This document shows positions 6,058 to 12,983 of a stretch of DNA of 15,710 bases, piece by piece (the stretch's first letter is position 1; each line of letters starts with the position of its first letter). A program made the translations under genes and the position numbers. Source of the DNA: a bacterium (GTDB taxonomy: Bacteria; UBA10199; DSSB01); contig JAUHYS010000018.1 of the NCBI GenBank assembly GCA_030426445.1, positions 1 to 15,710 of the forward strand, in the 5' to 3' direction. The notes beneath the pieces were generated by a model. It was not told the origin of the DNA. It searched no databases and saw only the letters and a program-made list of their open reading frames with translations.

Positions 6058-7083
6058 ATGATGACTGAGAAAGTCCTACAAAAGCTTCAGGTCAAATCAC
6101 TCTCAATCCTAAACGAACATGGAGAGGTCGATTCATCATCAACGATACAGCTATCAGAAGAAATCCTTAAAAAAATGTATGCAAAGATGTTGCTAACTCG
6201 CGAGTTTGACCAACGTTGTATTAATTTACAAAGACAAGGCAGGATGGGAACCTATGCTGCAGCTTATGGTCAGGAAGCGATCCATGTTGGTAGTACAACC
6301 GCAATGCAAACTCAAGATTGGTTAGTCCCCAGTTTCAGAGAACAAGGAGCCTTACTGAGTCGTGGAGTGAACCCTGAATTATTATTCCTTTTTTTTATGG
6401 GTTGTGAAAAAGGAAACGAAATTCCCAAAGAATTACACACCCTGCCCTATTGTGTCCCTTGTGCCACACAAATCACTCATGGTGTGGGCATTGCAATGGC
6501 TGCACAATACAAAAAAGAGAACCTCGCTGTAGTCACCTTCTTTGGCGATGGAGCAAGCAGTGAAGGTGATTTTCACGAAGGCCTTAATTTTGCTAGTGTC
6601 TACCAAGCACCCTGTGTTTTTATTTGTCAAAACAATCAATGGGCTATTTCAACTCCTCTCAAACAACAAATGCACTCCCCAACGATCGCTCAAAAAGCTC
6701 TTGCTTATGGTATTGAGGGCGAAAGGATTGACGGCAATGATGTATTAGCTGTTTTTATAGCGACAAAGCGTGCCCTTAAAAAGGCCTACGAAGGAGGAGG
6801 TCCTACGCTTTTAGAAATGCTGTCTTATCGACTGGGGCCTCATACTACTTCAGATGACCCTAGCCGCTACCGAGAAGAAAAAGAACTTCATTTATGGAAA
6901 CAAAAAGACCCTATTCTACGTTTCGAAAAATATTTATTGAATAAAGGAGTACTGAGTGAAGAAGAAAAAAAAGTATTCCAAGAAAAAATATCCGAAGATT
7001 TAAAAAAGCATGCCCTTGAAGCTGAAAAAATTTGCCAAGCTCTTAAAAATCAAGATATCTGTGAATTCACTTTTAAAAAGTAG
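6058..7083 (+). CDS. pdhA: Pyruvate dehydrogenase E1 component, alpha subunit
   Basis: A 341-residue thiamine-diphosphate enzyme subunit of the heterotetrameric E1 type; with E1beta it decarboxylates pyruvate and passes the acetyl group to E2 lipoate. The ThDP/Mg motif is seen as GDGASSEGDF (163-172) ending in QNN (191-193). RQGRMGTYAAAYGQEA (59-73) and the active-site loop YRLGPHTTSDDPSRYR (257-272) are closer to PdhA of the Bacillus type than to branched-chain E1alpha, where HHSTSDD is usual. Two adjacent ATG codons (6058, 6061) follow a modest AAGG about 9 bases upstream; either could be used. It is first in an operon with E2 and E3. No E1beta gene follows: only 52 bases separate its stop from the E2 start. 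Function therefore requires an E1beta encoded elsewhere. Confidence 0.93.
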   Translation: MMTEKVLQKLQVKSLSILNEHGEVDSSSTIQLSEEILKKMYAKMLLTREFDQRCINLQRQGRMGTYAAAYGQEAIHVGSTTAMQTQDWLVPSFREQGALLSRGVNPELLFLFFMGCEKGNEIPKELHTLPYCVPCATQITHGVGIAMAAQYKKENLAVVTFFGDGASSEGDFHEGLNFASVYQAPCVFICQNNQWAISTPLKQQMHSPTIAQKALAYGIEGERIDGNDVLAVFIATKRALKKAYEGGGPTLLEMLSYRLGPHTTSDDPSRYREEKELHLWKQKDPILRFEKYLLNKGVLSEEEKKVFQEKISEDLKKHALEAEKICQALKNQDICEFTFKK

Positions 7084-7135
7084 CCATATTCAATTTTTTT
7101 CTTTAGAATATTTTCATTAATTAAGGAGAAATCAC

Positions 7136-8416
7136 TTGGAAAAAGAATTCATCTTTCCAGATTTGGGTGAAGGCATCACTGAGGGAGAACTCATTAAATG
7201 GCTTGTATCTACTGGTGACTATGTCAACGAAGATCAAGAAATAGCTGAAATCGAAACCGACAAGGCTCTGGTAAGTATTCCTTCAGCTTTTTCAGGTAAA
7301 ATTAAAAAACTATGTTATGAAGAAAATCAAACTGTCAAAGTAGGCACTGCTCTTTTAATTTATGAAACAGACGAAACTAGTCAAACCGAAGACACAAAAA
7401 GTGATTCTCTAAAAGAAACAGAGAATACGCAGTCTAATCGGGAAAAAGATCCCATAATAAATAAAAAAAAACCTCAAACAGAACAATCTATCCAAAATAC
7501 AACTCATTTACTTCCTCTTGCAACTCCGGCCACTCGTAAATTAGCTCGTGAACTGGGGGTAGATCTCCATTCAATAAAAGGGAGTGGAAAAGACGGACGT
7601 ATTATCGATGATGATATCCAAAAAGCTGCAAACAAAACGGAAATCAGTTCAGAAGAATTGACCGAAGGCTTGGGATCAAAAACCAAACCCTCCCCTTCTG
7701 AAAAAGCAAGTCCTTACGAAGCAATTCCTTTAAAGGGGATACGCCGTAAAATTGCGGAGTCTATGCAAGCCTCTCATCAAGAGATGGTTATGGTCACGCA
7801 TATGGATGAAGCTCGCGTTGACAAGCTTTTAGAAATTCGAAAAGAAAAAGCTGAGCTTGCAAAAAGCCGTGGAATCAAACTTACCCTACTCCCTTTTATA
7901 CTTAAAGCCTGTAGCATTGCGCTTCAAGATCACCCTTATCTTAATGCGAGTTTACAAGAAGAGAGCATCTTTTTAAAAAAATATTATCATTTTGGTTTTG
8001 CTGTTGATACGGATGCAGGTTTAATGGTTCCTGTCATTCGAGATGTCAATAAAAAGAGTATTTTTAAACTTGCTAAAGAGCTTACCGAGCTTTCTGCTCG
8101 TGCTCGCGAAAGAAAAATTGATTTAGAGGAACTACAAAATCATACTTTTTCAATAACAAATATTGGTAGCCTGGGGGGTATTTTTTTCACTCCAATTATT
8201 CATCACCCTGATTCAGCTATTTTAGGCATAGGCCGTACACAGCAAAAACCCATTGTAGATCAAAATAAAAAAATAGTACCTGCATACATGCTACCTCTTG
8301 CCTTAACCTTTGATCACCGTATCGCAGATGGAGCGACCGCAGCGCGTTTTGTCAATCAAGTCATTTCTTATTTAGAGGACCCCGACCTGCTACTTTTAGA
8401 AGAAGGAGAAAATTAA
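7136..8416 (+). CDS. pdhC: Dihydrolipoamide acetyltransferase, E2 component of PDH (TTG start)
   Basis: A 426-residue E2 acyltransferase. Residues 1-77 are a single lipoyl domain with the lipoylated lysine in IETDKALVSI (Lys43). Residues 78-127 are a charged flexible linker. Residues about 128-165 are the peripheral subunit-binding domain (ATPATRKLARELGVD...GKDGRI) that docks E1/E3. Residues about 196-426 are the catalytic core, with the acyltransferase motif DHRIADG (393-399: His394, Asp398). The start is TTG, chosen because AAGGAG (7123-7128) sits 7 bases upstream and the protein then begins MEKEFIFPDLGEG, where lipoyl domains normally start. The stop is one base before the E3 start, indicating tight operon coupling. 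Adjacency to E3 and a PdhA-type E1alpha favours pyruvate over 2-oxoglutarate or branched-chain substrates. Confidence 0.94.
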   Translation: MEKEFIFPDLGEGITEGELIKWLVSTGDYVNEDQEIAEIETDKALVSIPSAFSGKIKKLCYEENQTVKVGTALLIYETDETSQTEDTKSDSLKETENTQSNREKDPIINKKKPQTEQSIQNTTHLLPLATPATRKLARELGVDLHSIKGSGKDGRIIDDDIQKAANKTEISSEELTEGLGSKTKPSPSEKASPYEAIPLKGIRRKIAESMQASHQEMVMVTHMDEARVDKLLEIRKEKAELAKSRGIKLTLLPFILKACSIALQDHPYLNASLQEESIFLKKYYHFGFAVDTDAGLMVPVIRDVNKKSIFKLAKELTELSARARERKIDLEELQNHTFSITNIGSLGGIFFTPIIHHPDSAILGIGRTQQKPIVDQNKKIVPAYMLPLALTFDHRIADGATAARFVNQVISYLEDPDLLLLEEGEN

Positions 8417-8417
8417 A

Positions 8418-9857
8418 ATGGTGGTGGGAGATCTCAGTGAAAGTACGGAAGTCGCTATCTTAGGTGGAGGGCCCGGGGGCTTTGTCGCTGCCATTCGCTT
8501 AGCTCAACTAGGAAAAGACGTTACGGTTATTTCAAAAGACCCTTTACCTGGTGGAACTTGCCTGCAAAGAGGATGCATTCCTTCAAAAGCTCTCATTGAA
8601 GCAGCCAAACATTTTGCAAGCATTCCTCAGCTTAGTGAAATGGGTATCCATACCAAAGAGTTAAAAATTGATTTTTCCGAAACTCAAAAATGGAAAGAAA
8701 AAAAGGTCAAACAACTTTCCGAAGGCATCCTGCAACTCTTTAAACAATATAAAATTAATTTTATCCATGCTGAAGGAAAATTTCTTAGTACAAAAGAAAT
8801 TGAAATTCACAGCACACAAGGTCTTTCAAAACTTAATTTTGAGCATGCTGTGATTGCAACAGGCAGTCAAGCTAAGGAGCTTCCAAGCTTTCCCTTTGAT
8901 AAAAAAAAGATTCTCTCGTCTCGTGAAATCCTTTCCATAGAAAAAATTCCACAATCTTTAACTATTATCGGAGGTGGCTATATTGGCCTTGAAATCGCGG
9001 GAGTCTTTGGTCATTTGGGAACAGAAGTCCATATTATTGAGGTTCTACCTGACATTCTTCCTTCTTTAGATAAAGAACTTCGTCAAATTTTTTTAAGACA
9101 ATTAAAAAAGCAAAATATTTCTCTACAAGTTTCTTGCAAGCCTCTCTCTTATCAAATGAAGCAAGAAAAAATTTTACTCCGTCTTCAACTTAACGACCAA
9201 AGCGAACAAGATTTAGAAAGCGAACTTTTACTTGTCGCTGTGGGAAGAACACCCGTTACTCAAGGGTTAGGTTTAGAAAATATTGCCTTAAAAACAGATG
9301 CAAGAGGTTTTTTAAAAATCAACCCACATTGCCAAACCGAGAAAAAAAACATTTATGCCATTGGAGATGTTGCGGGTGGCATGATGCTTGCCCATAAAGC
9401 CTTTGCAGAAGCAAAAATCGCAGCAGCCCATATTTGCGGACAGGCGGCGGCTTGGGACCAGCAAGTACCTGCAGTGATTTTTACTGACCCCGAAATCGCT
9501 TACGTGGGTCTCAGTGAAACCGAAGCCAAGGCAAAAGGCTTTGAAGTCATCACAGGCATGTTTCCTTTTGCGGCTTTAGGAAGGGCTCAAACAATGGATA
9601 AGACCGAAGGCGTCATCAAAAGTATTGCAGAAAAAAACACCCAACGTATTTTGGGAATTCAAATGATTGGGCCTCAAGTTTCGGACTTGATCTCCGAAGC
9701 CACACTTGCCATTGAAATGGGAGCTCGTCTCGAAGACCTTGAGCTCACTATTCACCCGCACCCCACTTTAAGTGAAGCCGTGGGTGAATCGATAGAATCC
9801 GCTCTAGGTATACCCATTCATCGCTATCAAAGGAAAAAGACCTCATTAACTAGTTGA
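8418..9857 (+). CDS. lpdA: Dihydrolipoamide dehydrogenase, E3 component of PDH
   Basis: A 479-residue FAD/NAD-dependent disulfide oxidoreductase that reoxidises dihydrolipoamide on E2. FAD-binding GGGPGG is at 16-21, and the redox disulfide GGTCLQRGCIPSK (Cys48, Cys53) follows. The NAD-binding motif IIGGGYIGLEIAG is near 182-194, the second FAD motif is AIGDVAGG, and the C-terminal catalytic pair is in HPHPTLSE (His448, Glu453). The N-terminus MVVGDLSESTEVAI matches the MVVGD-type start of Bacillus PdhD, supporting the ATG at 8418. The AAGGAG ribosome-binding site (8403-8408) lies inside the end of the E2 gene. One oddity is that the acidic residue usually ending the second beta strand and contacting the FAD ribose (V-x-E-K) is Ser39 here (VTVISKD). 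Everything else looks intact and active. The downstream gene leuA is convergent, 32 bases away. Confidence 0.94.
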   Translation: MVVGDLSESTEVAILGGGPGGFVAAIRLAQLGKDVTVISKDPLPGGTCLQRGCIPSKALIEAAKHFASIPQLSEMGIHTKELKIDFSETQKWKEKKVKQLSEGILQLFKQYKINFIHAEGKFLSTKEIEIHSTQGLSKLNFEHAVIATGSQAKELPSFPFDKKKILSSREILSIEKIPQSLTIIGGGYIGLEIAGVFGHLGTEVHIIEVLPDILPSLDKELRQIFLRQLKKQNISLQVSCKPLSYQMKQEKILLRLQLNDQSEQDLESELLLVAVGRTPVTQGLGLENIALKTDARGFLKINPHCQTEKKNIYAIGDVAGGMMLAHKAFAEAKIAAAHICGQAAAWDQQVPAVIFTDPEIAYVGLSETEAKAKGFEVITGMFPFAALGRAQTMDKTEGVIKSIAEKNTQRILGIQMIGPQVSDLISEATLAIEMGARLEDLELTIHPHPTLSEAVGESIESALGIPIHRYQRKKTSLTS

Positions 9858-9889
9858 GCCCTATTTTAAAGAAATCGTCGAAATGGTTT

Positions 9890-11422
9890 CTATACACCTT
9901 CTTCTATATTATTCTCATACTGATCCAAACGATTAAGAGCATTAATGTATGCTTTAACCGAAGCCTGGATAATATTGGTATGCGTACCAATTCCCCTGAC
10001 TTGCTTTTTAGACTCCTTGAGATAAACACTCACTTCACCTTGAGCATCTGCGCCGCCTGTAATCGCATTGATTTTAAATTGTGTCATTTCGCCACGAAAG
10101 CCTGTGAGTTGTCGTAATACAGTATAAGCAGCCTCTACTGGGCCATCGGCCTCGGCCTTGCCATCTACAGACTTTCCGTCAATTGCTAAATGAATGCTTG
10201 CTTCGGCTTTTTGATCCAAACAACTGCTCACTTGAAAATCTTTTAGGACATAGCGGTCTTGTTTTTTCTCCCTTTGGTCAAACACCAAAACTTCTAAATC
10301 GTCATCAAAGACCTCTTTTTTACGATCCGCAAGTGCCTTAAAAGCATGAAAGATTTGTTCAAATTTATCCTCGGCCAAATCATAGCTTAACTCTTTGAGT
10401 CTTTGACGTAATGCATGTCGACCGGAATGTTTTCCTAAAACCAACTTAGACTGCGCCCAACCAACGGATTCCGGCGTCATGATTTCGTAGGTAAGAACAT
10501 TTTTTAAGACTCCATCTTGATGAATACCCGCCTCATGAGCAAAAGCATTGTCACCAACAATGGCTTTATTGGGTTGAACTCGGACACCCGTAATTAAACT
10601 TAATAAACGACTGCTATGATAGATCTGTGTGCTATCAATCTTGGTTTCACAACCATAATATTCTTTACGGACTTTTAAAGCCATGACGATTTCTTCCATA
10701 GAAGCATTGCCTGCGCGCTCTCCAATCCCGTTAACTGTACACTCGACTTGTCGGGCTCCCGCTTGGATAGCAGCCAAGGAATTGGCTACAGCTAAGCCCA
10801 AATCGTTATGACAGTGGACACTAAGAACTGTTTGCTCAATATTGGGTACATTTTTTTTCAGATATTTGATCAAGCGATAAAATTCCTCAGGTGTGGTATA
10901 ACCGACTGTATCCGGAATATTCACCGTACTGGCTCCCGCCGCAATAACGGCTTCGACGACTTCGGCTAAAAACATCCAGTCAGTACGTGTGGAATCTTCG
11001 GGACTGAATTCTACATCCGCAGTATATTGCCGAGCGTGTTTCACGGCATTCACTGCATCCACTAAAACTTGTTCACGCGTTTTTTGTAATTTATATTTTA
11101 GATGTAAATCACTTGTGGCAATAAAGGTATGAATACGTGGCTTGGCTGCAACCTTTACAGCTTCCCAACAACGGTCAATATCCTTTACTGTTGCTCGAGC
11201 TAAGCCTGCAATGCTAGGCCCTTCTACCTCTGAAGCAATTTTTCTGACCGCTTCAAAGTCGCCTTGACTCGCCATGGGAAAGCCTGCTTCAATGACATCC
11301 ACTCCCAACTTAGCTAGCTGCAAACCCATTCTTATTTTTTCTTCGGTTTCCATACTACAACCCGGAGACTGTTCTCCATCACGCAAGGTCGTATCAAAAA
11401 TTTTTACGGTTTCCGTTTTCAT
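9890..11422 (-). CDS. leuA: 2-isopropylmalate synthase
   Basis: A 510-residue LeuA condensing acetyl-CoA with 2-oxoisovalerate, the first committed step of leucine synthesis. The HMGL-like TIM barrel begins FDTTLRDGEQSPG (9-21; Arg14, Asp15). The metal ligands are in SVHCHNDLG (His203, His205) with NGIGERAGNAS (231-241), both hallmarks of the family. A linker leads to the C-terminal allosteric domain (about 370-510), ending with the LeuA-type GIGTHTNIIQASVKAYINALNR segment, where leucine feedback inhibition acts. Length is normal. The ATG follows a modest ribosome-binding site, AGTAGG (11434-11429), 6 bases upstream. A leader of about 175 bases precedes it, with a possible short Leu-containing peptide, a hairpin, and a segment complementary to this ribosome-binding site. 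No other leu genes are adjacent, so it appears monocistronic, apart from any read-through from upstream. Confidence 0.96.
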   Translation of the reverse strand: MKTETVKIFDTTLRDGEQSPGCSMETEEKIRMGLQLAKLGVDVIEAGFPMASQGDFEAVRKIASEVEGPSIAGLARATVKDIDRCWEAVKVAAKPRIHTFIATSDLHLKYKLQKTREQVLVDAVNAVKHARQYTADVEFSPEDSTRTDWMFLAEVVEAVIAAGASTVNIPDTVGYTTPEEFYRLIKYLKKNVPNIEQTVLSVHCHNDLGLAVANSLAAIQAGARQVECTVNGIGERAGNASMEEIVMALKVRKEYYGCETKIDSTQIYHSSRLLSLITGVRVQPNKAIVGDNAFAHEAGIHQDGVLKNVLTYEIMTPESVGWAQSKLVLGKHSGRHALRQRLKELSYDLAEDKFEQIFHAFKALADRKKEVFDDDLEVLVFDQREKKQDRYVLKDFQVSSCLDQKAEASIHLAIDGKSVDGKAEADGPVEAAYTVLRQLTGFRGEMTQFKINAITGGADAQGEVSVYLKESKKQVRGIGTHTNIIQASVKAYINALNRLDQYENNIEEGV

Positions 11423-11428
11423 AATTTA

Positions 11429-11556
11429 CCTACTCGTCTAACTATTTTTAAAAGCTTCAAGTTTAATCCAATAAGCATAAAATAGATAATGATTTTTAGA
11501 AAATGAATATTTAATTTGAATAAAAAAAGATAATATGTGCCTAAGGCACAAGTAGG
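11429..11556 (-). promoter_or_regulatory. leuA leader: segment complementary to the leuA ribosome-binding site
   Basis: On the leftward transcript, CCUACUUGU (11556-11548) can pair over 9 bases, with one G-U, with ACGAGUAGG (11437-11429). The latter contains the leuA Shine-Dalgarno. The upstream segment overlaps the CUA CUU leucine codons of the putative leader peptide and also the first bases of the TGTGCC hairpin arm, so the two structures compete. Pairing would hide the ribosome-binding site. This is inferred from base complementarity only. Confidence 0.35.
11522..11550 (-). terminator. Hairpin plus T-run in the leuA leader (possible attenuator)
   Basis: Leftward, TGTGCC-TTA-GGCACA (11550-11536) is a perfect 6-bp hairpin. 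A run of seven T (11528-11522) follows after about 7 intervening bases. The gap makes it a poor canonical terminator, but its place between promoter and leuA suggests attenuation. The stop codon of the putative leader peptide lies in the loop/right arm. Confidence 0.35.
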
Positions 11557-11594
11557 GCGAGTCGGAAAGAGCTTGTTTTATAATACATTGTCAT
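11541..11594 (-). CDS. Putative leuA leader peptide (17 residues)
   Basis: A 17-codon frame in the leuA leader encodes MTMYYKTSSFRLALLVP and stops with TAG inside the leader hairpin. Its last codons include CTC GCC CTA CTT GTG (Leu-Ala-Leu-Leu-Val), an arrangement expected of a peptide sensing leucyl-tRNA charging. Classical leu leaders have a stronger uninterrupted Leu run, so this is only moderately enriched. There are two in-frame start options (11594 and 11588), and neither has a convincing Shine-Dalgarno. If transcription begins at the upstream candidate promoter, the first ATG lies only a few bases into the RNA. The call rests on position, codon content and the link to the downstream pairing. 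Confidence 0.35.
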   Translation of the reverse strand: MTMYYKTSSFRLALLVP

Positions 11595-11604
11595 AACTTA
11601 GCAA

Positions 11605-11633
11605 AATCTATCAAAAACTGAAATAATAGTCAA
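11605..11633 (-). promoter_or_regulatory. Candidate leuA promoter
   Basis: Leftward, TTGACT (11633-11628) is followed after 17 bases by TAGATT (11610-11605), giving a transcript start near 11598. A second candidate just downstream, TTGCTA (11604-11599), a 16-base spacer and TATAAA (11582-11577), would start inside the putative leader peptide and bypass it. Both sit after the terminator of the upstream lipoprotein gene. Confidence 0.5.
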
Positions 11634-11644
11634 CTAGTGGGTAT

Positions 11645-11672
11645 AAAAAAAGCCTGGAGTAAAACTCCAGGC
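11645..11672 (-). terminator. Intrinsic terminator of the lipoprotein gene
   Basis: Leftward, GCCTGGAG-TTTTA-CTCCAGGC (11672-11652) is an 8-bp GC-rich perfect hairpin directly followed by seven T (11651-11645). It is a textbook Rho-independent terminator 28 bases after the stop codon at 11700, separating the lipoprotein gene from leuA. Confidence 0.93.
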
Positions 11673-11699
11673 CTCTCTAAATCGATTTCTAGATTTAAT

Positions 11700-12725
11700 T
11701 TACTCTGCTGTTAGATAGAAAGTCGCACCCGCGACGGATCCAGCTAAGGCTTCATCGATTGGATTATCTGAATTACCAACAAACACGACTTCCATCGTAT
11801 TTCCATCAAAAGGTGAACCTGTAAGTTGTAAACTGATATCGTCTGGATCACCCGTCAAACTCACCGTGCCTGTACTCATGACACCAGGAACTTCAATCGG
11901 AGGTGCTGCTACGGTAATTGGATCAAAGACTAAAGAGCTTCCATCAAAGGTTCCGACGACTTGATTATCACTTAATGTCACCGTTAAAGCAGCAGGCAAT
12001 TCGTCTCCATCAATTTGAAATTCTGGAAACTCATCCTTACGCATAGTCGCTACACCATCGACTACATAAAATCTAAAAGGTCTTGAAATTTCACTTCCTG
12101 GAATTGTCATGCTAAATTGATTATTATCAAAGCCTTGACCAACTATGGTAAAATCAACTTGATCCACTGTAAAGCTGTAAACATCTCCAGCGGGCCCCTC
12201 ACCACAACCTTCATACATGGTTTCGGCTCTTCCTAAAAGTTCGTATTGAACGACTCCCAAATCGGGTCCATTAAAAAGAAAGGTTAAAACTCCACGGTGA
12301 TAATTAGAATCTTTTGTAATTTCCTGCGGATTATAACTCACTGTTGCAACTACATTAGATCCAGGAGGCACTAAAATATCTGCGGCCGCACCACCTAATA
12401 CAGGATAATCCTTATTATTGACTGTAACTTTAGTCAATCTATAGCTAAACTTGGGTTCTTCATTTGGGTCTATACTGGTACTTGGTTCAGTATTTTGAAG
12501 GCTACCTGGTTCAATATAAACCCCCATAAAACGTTGGGCTTCTTCTGTATTGGGGTTACGAAAAAGAACCTCTCTTTCAAAAGGCTTACAAGCAATGGTA
12601 TCAAAAGCAACTGACGCGACAATTCCGCTCATTTGCTTGGTTTCTCCCCCACAGGAAAAAACAAGAGCTGCAAGTCCTAAAGTTAAACATGTTAATTTTA
12701 ATCGATTGAGTTTTCTTTTCATCAT
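11700..12725 (-). CDS. Putative lipoprotein with Ig-like domains, function unknown
   Basis: A 341-residue protein with a basic N-terminus (MMKRKLNRLK), a hydrophobic core and the lipobox VFSC (Cys25), so it should be lipid-anchored after signal peptidase II cleavage. The residue after Cys is Gly. Residues about 35-170 are beta-rich and resemble an ASH/choice-of-anchor-type Ig-like domain (VLFRNPNTEE..., then a VPPGSNVVATVSYNP segment and a GVLTFLFNGPDLGVVQYELLG strand pair). Residues about 185-341 form a second beta-rich, Asp/Gly/Thr-rich region (FTIVGQGFDNNQF; GTFDGSSLVFDPITV; GTVSLTGDPDDISLQLTG) with few charged helices. I do not recognise the second region. Two adjacent ATG codons (12725, 12722) follow AAGGTG 5-8 bases upstream. 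It has its own promoter and a strong terminator, so it is probably monocistronic. Cell-surface adhesion or structural roles are possible but unsupported. Confidence 0.85.
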   Translation of the reverse strand: MMKRKLNRLKLTCLTLGLAALVFSCGGETKQMSGIVASVAFDTIACKPFEREVLFRNPNTEEAQRFMGVYIEPGSLQNTEPSTSIDPNEEPKFSYRLTKVTVNNKDYPVLGGAAADILVPPGSNVVATVSYNPQEITKDSNYHRGVLTFLFNGPDLGVVQYELLGRAETMYEGCGEGPAGDVYSFTVDQVDFTIVGQGFDNNQFSMTIPGSEISRPFRFYVVDGVATMRKDEFPEFQIDGDELPAALTVTLSDNQVVGTFDGSSLVFDPITVAAPPIEVPGVMSTGTVSLTGDPDDISLQLTGSPFDGNTMEVVFVGNSDNPIDEALAGSVAGATFYLTAE

Positions 12726-12830
12726 CGAAACACCTTTTTACATATAGTTTTATTAAACCTTGGGAAGTTTTATCCGGAGTGACTCCACACTACATCAAAA
12801 ACAGCACCAGTTCAATATAATTATCGGAAG

Positions 12831-12858
12831 ATAATATTAAAAAGTTTCGGAAATTCAA
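12831..12858 (-). promoter_or_regulatory. Candidate promoter for the lipoprotein gene
   Basis: Leftward, TTGAAT (12858-12853), a 16-base spacer and TATTAT (12836-12831) predict a start near 12824 and a leader of about 100 bases. A small palindrome GGAGTGACTCC (12776-12786) lies in that leader. An alternative nearer the gene, TTGAAC with TAGTGT 17 bases on, is weaker. Confidence 0.45.
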
Positions 12859-12886
12859 TGACTTAACGCGTCAAATCTTGATTTTT

Positions 12887-12916
12887 TTGCTTAAAATGGA
12901 AAATTTATTTTATTAT
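12887..12916 (+). promoter_or_regulatory. Candidate promoter for the peptidase gene
   Basis: TTGCTT (12887-12892), an 18-base spacer and TATTAT (12911-12916) in an AT-rich stretch would start transcription near 12923, about 60 bases before the ATG at 12984. The match is moderate. Confidence 0.35.
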
Positions 12917-12924
12917 TTATGATT

Positions 12925-12958
12925 TTCTTGAATAAAAAAGCTTTGTTCTTGAAAGCTT
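12925..12958. repeat. Direct repeats and a hairpin in the peptidase gene leader
   Basis: TTCTTGAA occurs at 12925-12932 and again at 12946-12953, exactly 21 bases (two helical turns) apart. In the same stretch AAGCTTT (12938-12944) and AAAGCTT (12952-12958) form a 7-bp inverted repeat with a 7-base loop. Either could be a regulator-binding site or a leader hairpin; chance in AT-rich DNA is also possible. Confidence 0.3.
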
Positions 12959-12983
12959 CCAAAAAACAGCTTATGCCTCAGTT

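Noticed and set aside
7084..7135. Search for a remnant of an E1beta gene between pdhA and pdhC
   Set aside because: Only 52 AT-rich bases are present, with the E2 ribosome-binding site at the end; no residual coding similarity is visible.
9854..10117. Rightward open frame of 87 codons after lpdA
   Set aside because: It overlaps the 3' end of leuA, which has strong family motifs in the opposite strand; no ribosome-binding site or recognisable product.
12776..12786. GGAGTGACTCC palindrome as an operator
   Set aside because: It is a short imperfectly placed palindrome in a long leader with no link to a promoter element; mentioned only within the promoter entry.
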